Shown in pieces: positions 61,332 through 64,000 of a stretch of DNA of 64,000 nucleotides. The DNA is taken from the NCBI RefSeq assembly GCF_014203895.1, contig NZ_JACHJY010000007.1:62001-126000 (forward strand), in the 5' to 3' direction. Position 1 is the stretch's first letter, and every line of letters starts with the position of its first letter. Below the pieces are notes generated by a model. That model was not told the origin of the DNA. It saw only the letters and a list, made by a program, of their open reading frames with translations, and did no database searches. Both the position numbers and the translations under genes were made by a program. This DNA is from Streptomyces nymphaeiformis. GTDB lineage: Bacteria > Actinomycetota > Actinomycetes > Streptomycetales > Streptomycetaceae.

Positions 61332-62654
61332 ATGCCCCTCGCCGCCGCACCCCGGCTCGACACCGGCGACACCGCCTGGATGCTCGCCGCCACCGCGCTC
61401 GTTCTGCTGATGACCCCGGGCCTGGCCCTGTTCTACGGCGGCATGGTCCGCACGAAGAGCGTCCTCAACATGCTGATGATGAGCTTCGTGTCGATCGCCC
61501 TGGTCACGGTGGTCTGGCTGGTCGCCGGCTACTCGCTCGCGTTCGACGACGACGCCTTCGCCGGCCTGATCGGCGGCCTCGGCCACCTCGGCCTGGCGGG
61601 CATCGGTCCCGACACCCTCACCGGGACGGTTCCCACCTTCCTCTTCAGCACCTTCCAGCTGACCTTCGCGATCATCACGGCGGCGCTGATCAGCGGCGCG
61701 GTCGCGGACCGCACCAAGTTCGCGGGCTGGCTCGTCTTCGTACCGGTATGGACGCTTCTCGTATACGTTCCCGTGGCCCACTGGGTGTGGGGTCCCGGCG
61801 GCTGGATCACGCACTCGCTGGGCGCCCTCGACTTCGCCGGCGGGCTCGTCGTCGAGATCGCGTCGGGTGCTTCGGGCCTCGCGATGTGCCTGGTGCTCGG
61901 TCCGCGCATCGGCTTCAGGAAGGACGCGATGCGGCCGCACAACCTGCCGATGGTGCTGCTCGGCGCGGGCCTGCTGTGGTTCGGCTGGCTCGGCTTCAAC
62001 GGCGGCTCGGCGCTCGGCGCGAACGGCCTGGCCGCCGCGTCCCTCCTCAACACCCTCGTCGCCGGGTGCACCGGCCTCCTCGGCTGGCTCTTCGTCGAGC
62101 AGCGGCGCGACGGCCACCCGACCACGTTCGGCGCGGCGTCCGGCGCGGTCGCCGGGCTCGTGGCGATCACTCCGGCGTGCGGGGTCGTCGGCATGCCGGG
62201 CGCCGCGGCGGTCGGTCTCGCCGCGGGCGTCGTCTGCTCGTACGCGGTCGCCTGGAAGTTCCGCTTCGGCTACGACGACTCCCTCGACGTCGTGGGCGTG
62301 CACTTCGCCGGCGGTGTCGTCGGCACGCTGCTGATCGGCCTGTTCGCGACCTCGGTCATGACCGGCGGCACCGAGGGGCTGCTGTACGGGGGCGGGCTCG
62401 GCCAGCTCGGCCGGCAGGCGCTCGCCGTGGCGGTCGTGGCGGCGTACACCTTCCTCGTCACGTACGGGATCGGCAAGGCCCTCGACCGGGTGATGGGACT
62501 GCGGGCCTCCGCCGAGGAGGAGTTGACGGGACTCGATCAGACGGTGCACGCGGAGACCGCTTACGATCACGGCGTGCTCGGCCACGGCGGCGCGCCGCTG
62601 CACGCCGCGTCCCCCGTCACCTCGCTCGTCAAGGACAGGAAGCCCTCCGCATGA
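61332..62654 (+). CDS. amtB: Ammonium transporter
   Basis: 440 residues, eleven helices. DTAWMLAATALVLLMTPGLA, the FYGGMVRTKSVLNMLMMSF block, and the twin-His pore residues in VPVAHWVWG and VVGVHFAGG are conserved. It conducts ammonia/ammonium across the membrane under nitrogen limitation. AGGAGGAG precedes ATG 61332. The stop overlaps glnK (ATGA). Regulation by GlnR is inferred from the boxes 46 bp upstream. Confidence 0.97.
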   Translation: MPLAAAPRLDTGDTAWMLAATALVLLMTPGLALFYGGMVRTKSVLNMLMMSFVSIALVTVVWLVAGYSLAFDDDAFAGLIGGLGHLGLAGIGPDTLTGTVPTFLFSTFQLTFAIITAALISGAVADRTKFAGWLVFVPVWTLLVYVPVAHWVWGPGGWITHSLGALDFAGGLVVEIASGASGLAMCLVLGPRIGFRKDAMRPHNLPMVLLGAGLLWFGWLGFNGGSALGANGLAAASLLNTLVAGCTGLLGWLFVEQRRDGHPTTFGAASGAVAGLVAITPACGVVGMPGAAAVGLAAGVVCSYAVAWKFRFGYDDSLDVVGVHFAGGVVGTLLIGLFATSVMTGGTEGLLYGGGLGQLGRQALAVAVVAAYTFLVTYGIGKALDRVMGLRASAEEELTGLDQTVHAETAYDHGVLGHGGAPLHAASPVTSLVKDRKPSA

Positions 62655-62989
62655 AGCTGATCACCGCGATCGTCAAACCGTTCCGCCTCGACGAGGTGAA
62701 GAACGCGCTCCAGGAACTCGGCATCAACGGGCTCACGGTCACCGAAGCCAGCGGTTACGGGCGCCAGCGAGGGCACACCGAGGTGTACCGGGGCGCCGAG
62801 TACCGCGTGGACCTCGTCCCCAAGGCCCGCATCGAGGTCGTCGTCGAGGACGCCGACATGGAGCCCGCCATCGACGCCATCGTCCGCGCGGCCCATACGG
62901 GCAAGATCGGCGACGGCAAGGTGTGGGCGGTGCCGGTGGAGACGGTGGTGCGCGTCCGCACGGGGCAGCGCGGCCCGGACGCGCTCTGA
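62651..62989 (+). CDS. glnK: PII nitrogen regulatory protein
   Basis: 112 residues. MKLITAIVKPFRLDEVKNAL, T-loop TEVYRGAEYRVDLVPKARIE with the modifiable Y51, and GKIGDGKVWAVPVE are standard for PII. It binds ATP/ADP/2-oxoglutarate and gates AmtB. It is coupled to amtB by a 4-nt overlap. In Streptomyces the usual third gene is glnD; here a ClC channel follows after 168 bp. Confidence 0.97.
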   Translation: MKLITAIVKPFRLDEVKNALQELGINGLTVTEASGYGRQRGHTEVYRGAEYRVDLVPKARIEVVVEDADMEPAIDAIVRAAHTGKIGDGKVWAVPVETVVRVRTGQRGPDAL

Positions 62990-63079
62990 GGCACAGGGCG
63001 GCACGGACCGGCGAGGACGCCTCGGGGTTCCGCCCAACGGCTGAACCACCGAGCACACGCATAACCGCGCCGCCCTCAC

Positions 63080-63103
63080 GGTATATACGCCCCGATATAT
63101 ACC
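63080..63103. promoter_or_regulatory. AT-rich inverted repeat upstream of ClC gene
   Basis: GGTATATA - 8 nt - TATATACC, perfect arms, 54 bp before the channel start. It stands out sharply from the GC-rich surroundings and may be an operator overlapping a promoter -10 element. Confidence 0.6.
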
Positions 63104-63157
63104 CATAGCGCCATCCTGCGTCCCCGTCGACCCGGGTGCCTGGCGTGCTCTCGAGCC

Positions 63158-64000
63158 GTGGAGGACCCCATCACCGGAACCCCGCCCCCGAGCCGCTCGG
63201 CAGAAGCGAAGCAGGGCAGCCAGCCCCAGGAAGCCGACCTGCTGCGGACCATGCTGCGGCGGCCCGAGTACCGCAAGGCACTGGTGTTCTCCGGGCTGAT
63301 CGGCGTTCCGGTGGCGCTCGTCGCCTTCTGGTTCCTCGTGGCGCTCCACCAGCTCGAGGGCCTCGTCTGGACGGACTGGCCGAAGGACCTGGGCTGGAAG
63401 CAGGCCCCCTGGTGGTGGGGGCTCATGCTGCTGCCGGTGGCCGGGCTCGTCGTCGGTCTCGTGGTCGCACGCCTGCCCGGCCGGGGCGGACACATCCCGG
63501 CGGGCGGACTGCACTCGGGCGGGGTCACGAAGCAGGCCCTGCCCGGTGTCATCCTCACCGCGATGGTCGGTCTTCCGCTCGGCGCCGTACTCGGCCCCGA
63601 GGCGCCGCTGATCGCCCTGGGCGGAGGGCTCGCGCTGTTCTTCGCGGGCCTGGCCCGCGCCCCGCAGACCGAAGCGAGCACGGCGCTGCTCGGCGCGGCC
63701 GGAGCGGCTGCCGCCATCTCTGCCCTCTTTGGGAACCCGGTGGTCGGCGCCGTGCTGCTGATGGAGGTGGCCGGGGTGGGCGGGCCGCAGCTGTTCGCGG
63801 TGATGCTGCCGGCGCTGCTGTCCAGCGGCGTGGGAGCGTTGATCTTCACCGGGTTCGTCCACTGGACGGGTCTTGAGACGGGGAGCCTGGACATCGGGCT
63901 GCCCGAGCCGCCTCCGCTCGACGGCGCGGACGTGCTGTGGGTGCTCGTGGTGGCGCCCGTCGTCGCGTTCGTCGTCCACTGGACCCTCGTGGGCGGCCGG
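63158..64000 (+). CDS. ClC-family chloride/ion channel (partial, 3' end outside window)
   Basis: At least 281 residues from GTG 63158, open to the window end. Hydrophobic helices include KALVFSGLIGVPVALVAFWF; the ClC selectivity segment appears as GAVLGPEAPLIALGGGLA, where many ClC proteins have GxEGP, so the usual Glu position is followed by Ala. AAAAISALFGNPVVGAVLLM is the second conserved block. It is a voltage-gated chloride channel or H+/Cl- exchanger. No strong ribosome binding site is seen. Confidence 0.88.
   Translation, partial: MEDPITGTPPPSRSAEAKQGSQPQEADLLRTMLRRPEYRKALVFSGLIGVPVALVAFWFLVALHQLEGLVWTDWPKDLGWKQAPWWWGLMLLPVAGLVVGLVVARLPGRGGHIPAGGLHSGGVTKQALPGVILTAMVGLPLGAVLGPEAPLIALGGGLALFFAGLARAPQTEASTALLGAAGAAAAISALFGNPVVGAVLLMEVAGVGGPQLFAVMLPALLSSGVGALIFTGFVHWTGLETGSLDIGLPEPPPLDGADVLWVLVVAPVVAFVVHWTLVGGR

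Noticed and set aside
1..64000. tRNA, rRNA, transposase, integrase or attachment-site signatures
   Set aside because: None could be recognised in the intergenic stretches; the window looks like ordinary chromosome without a mobile element.

Overview
The window reads as an actinomycete chromosome segment, most likely Streptomyces or a close relative. GC content is very high and codon third positions are almost all G or C. GTG starts are common, ATGA/GTGA stop-start overlaps are frequent, some -10 hexamers sit only 6 nt before a start codon, and the gene content is typical: many TetR/LuxR/LysR/ECF regulators, secreted glycosidases and Tat/Sec exoproteins. No rRNA, tRNA, CRISPR array, insertion sequence or phage gene was seen. 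Both ends cut through genes: an MFS exporter on the left and a ClC channel on the right.

Layout. 0-11 kb: MFS exporter with TetR regulator, a second TetR next to a PLP fold-III deaminase/aldolase, a sugar-lactone oxidase, a multicopper oxidase interrupted by one amber codon, and an Lrp regulator followed by a 987-residue kinase/beta-barrel/aminotransferase fusion. 11-13 kb: a secreted PHB-depolymerase-type esterase. 12.7-21.4 kb: a redox/dormancy-like block (FMN-binding PPOX protein, SLOG-like protein, VKOR, DevR-like regulator, DevS-like GAF-GAF kinase, solitary cytochrome oxidase subunit I, small membrane protein, globin-reductase). 21.5-26.3 kb: FKBP, then a LuxR/histidine-kinase pair facing an ABC exporter. 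26.5-34.9 kb: LysE exporter, STAND-like ATPase with TPRs, a 1173-residue repeat-like protein, a methyltransferase and an SDR. 35-40.3 kb: secreted protein of unknown function, GCS2-type glutamate-cysteine ligase, and an NDH-2-like oxidoreductase coupled to an ECF41-type sigma factor that carries a frameshift. 40.3-45.5 kb: two secreted glycosidases (GH3, GH30). 45.6-58.6 kb: mixed housekeeping, stress and secreted genes, an MFS remnant, a LysR/SDR divergent pair, an EF-hand protein and a PP2C phosphatase. 58.7-64 kb: baeRF protein, SnoaL-type ECF sigma factor, NIF3-like small protein, amtB-glnK with a four-box GlnR-like operator, and a ClC channel.

The most coherent system is the 13-21 kb block. 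The 14-bp palindrome GGGCCGTTCGGCCC, or close variants of it, lies in front of the SLOG/VKOR pair, the DevR-like regulator, ctaD and the globin-reductase. At two of these promoters a second copy lies 23-24 bp downstream, and a hexamer of the form xAxACT begins 18 nt after that. I infer an autoregulated low-oxygen or redox regulon driven by the DevR/DevS-like pair encoded in its middle. Other regulatory signals worth following are the ECF41-like promoter before the oxidoreductase/sigma pair, a palindrome inside the GH30 promoter spacer, an AT-rich inverted repeat before the ClC gene, and the GlnR-like boxes before amtB. Four genes look broken (multicopper oxidase, ECF41 sigma, an MFS remnant, the PP2C N-terminus). 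The first two need only one base each to be restored, so sequencing error must be excluded.
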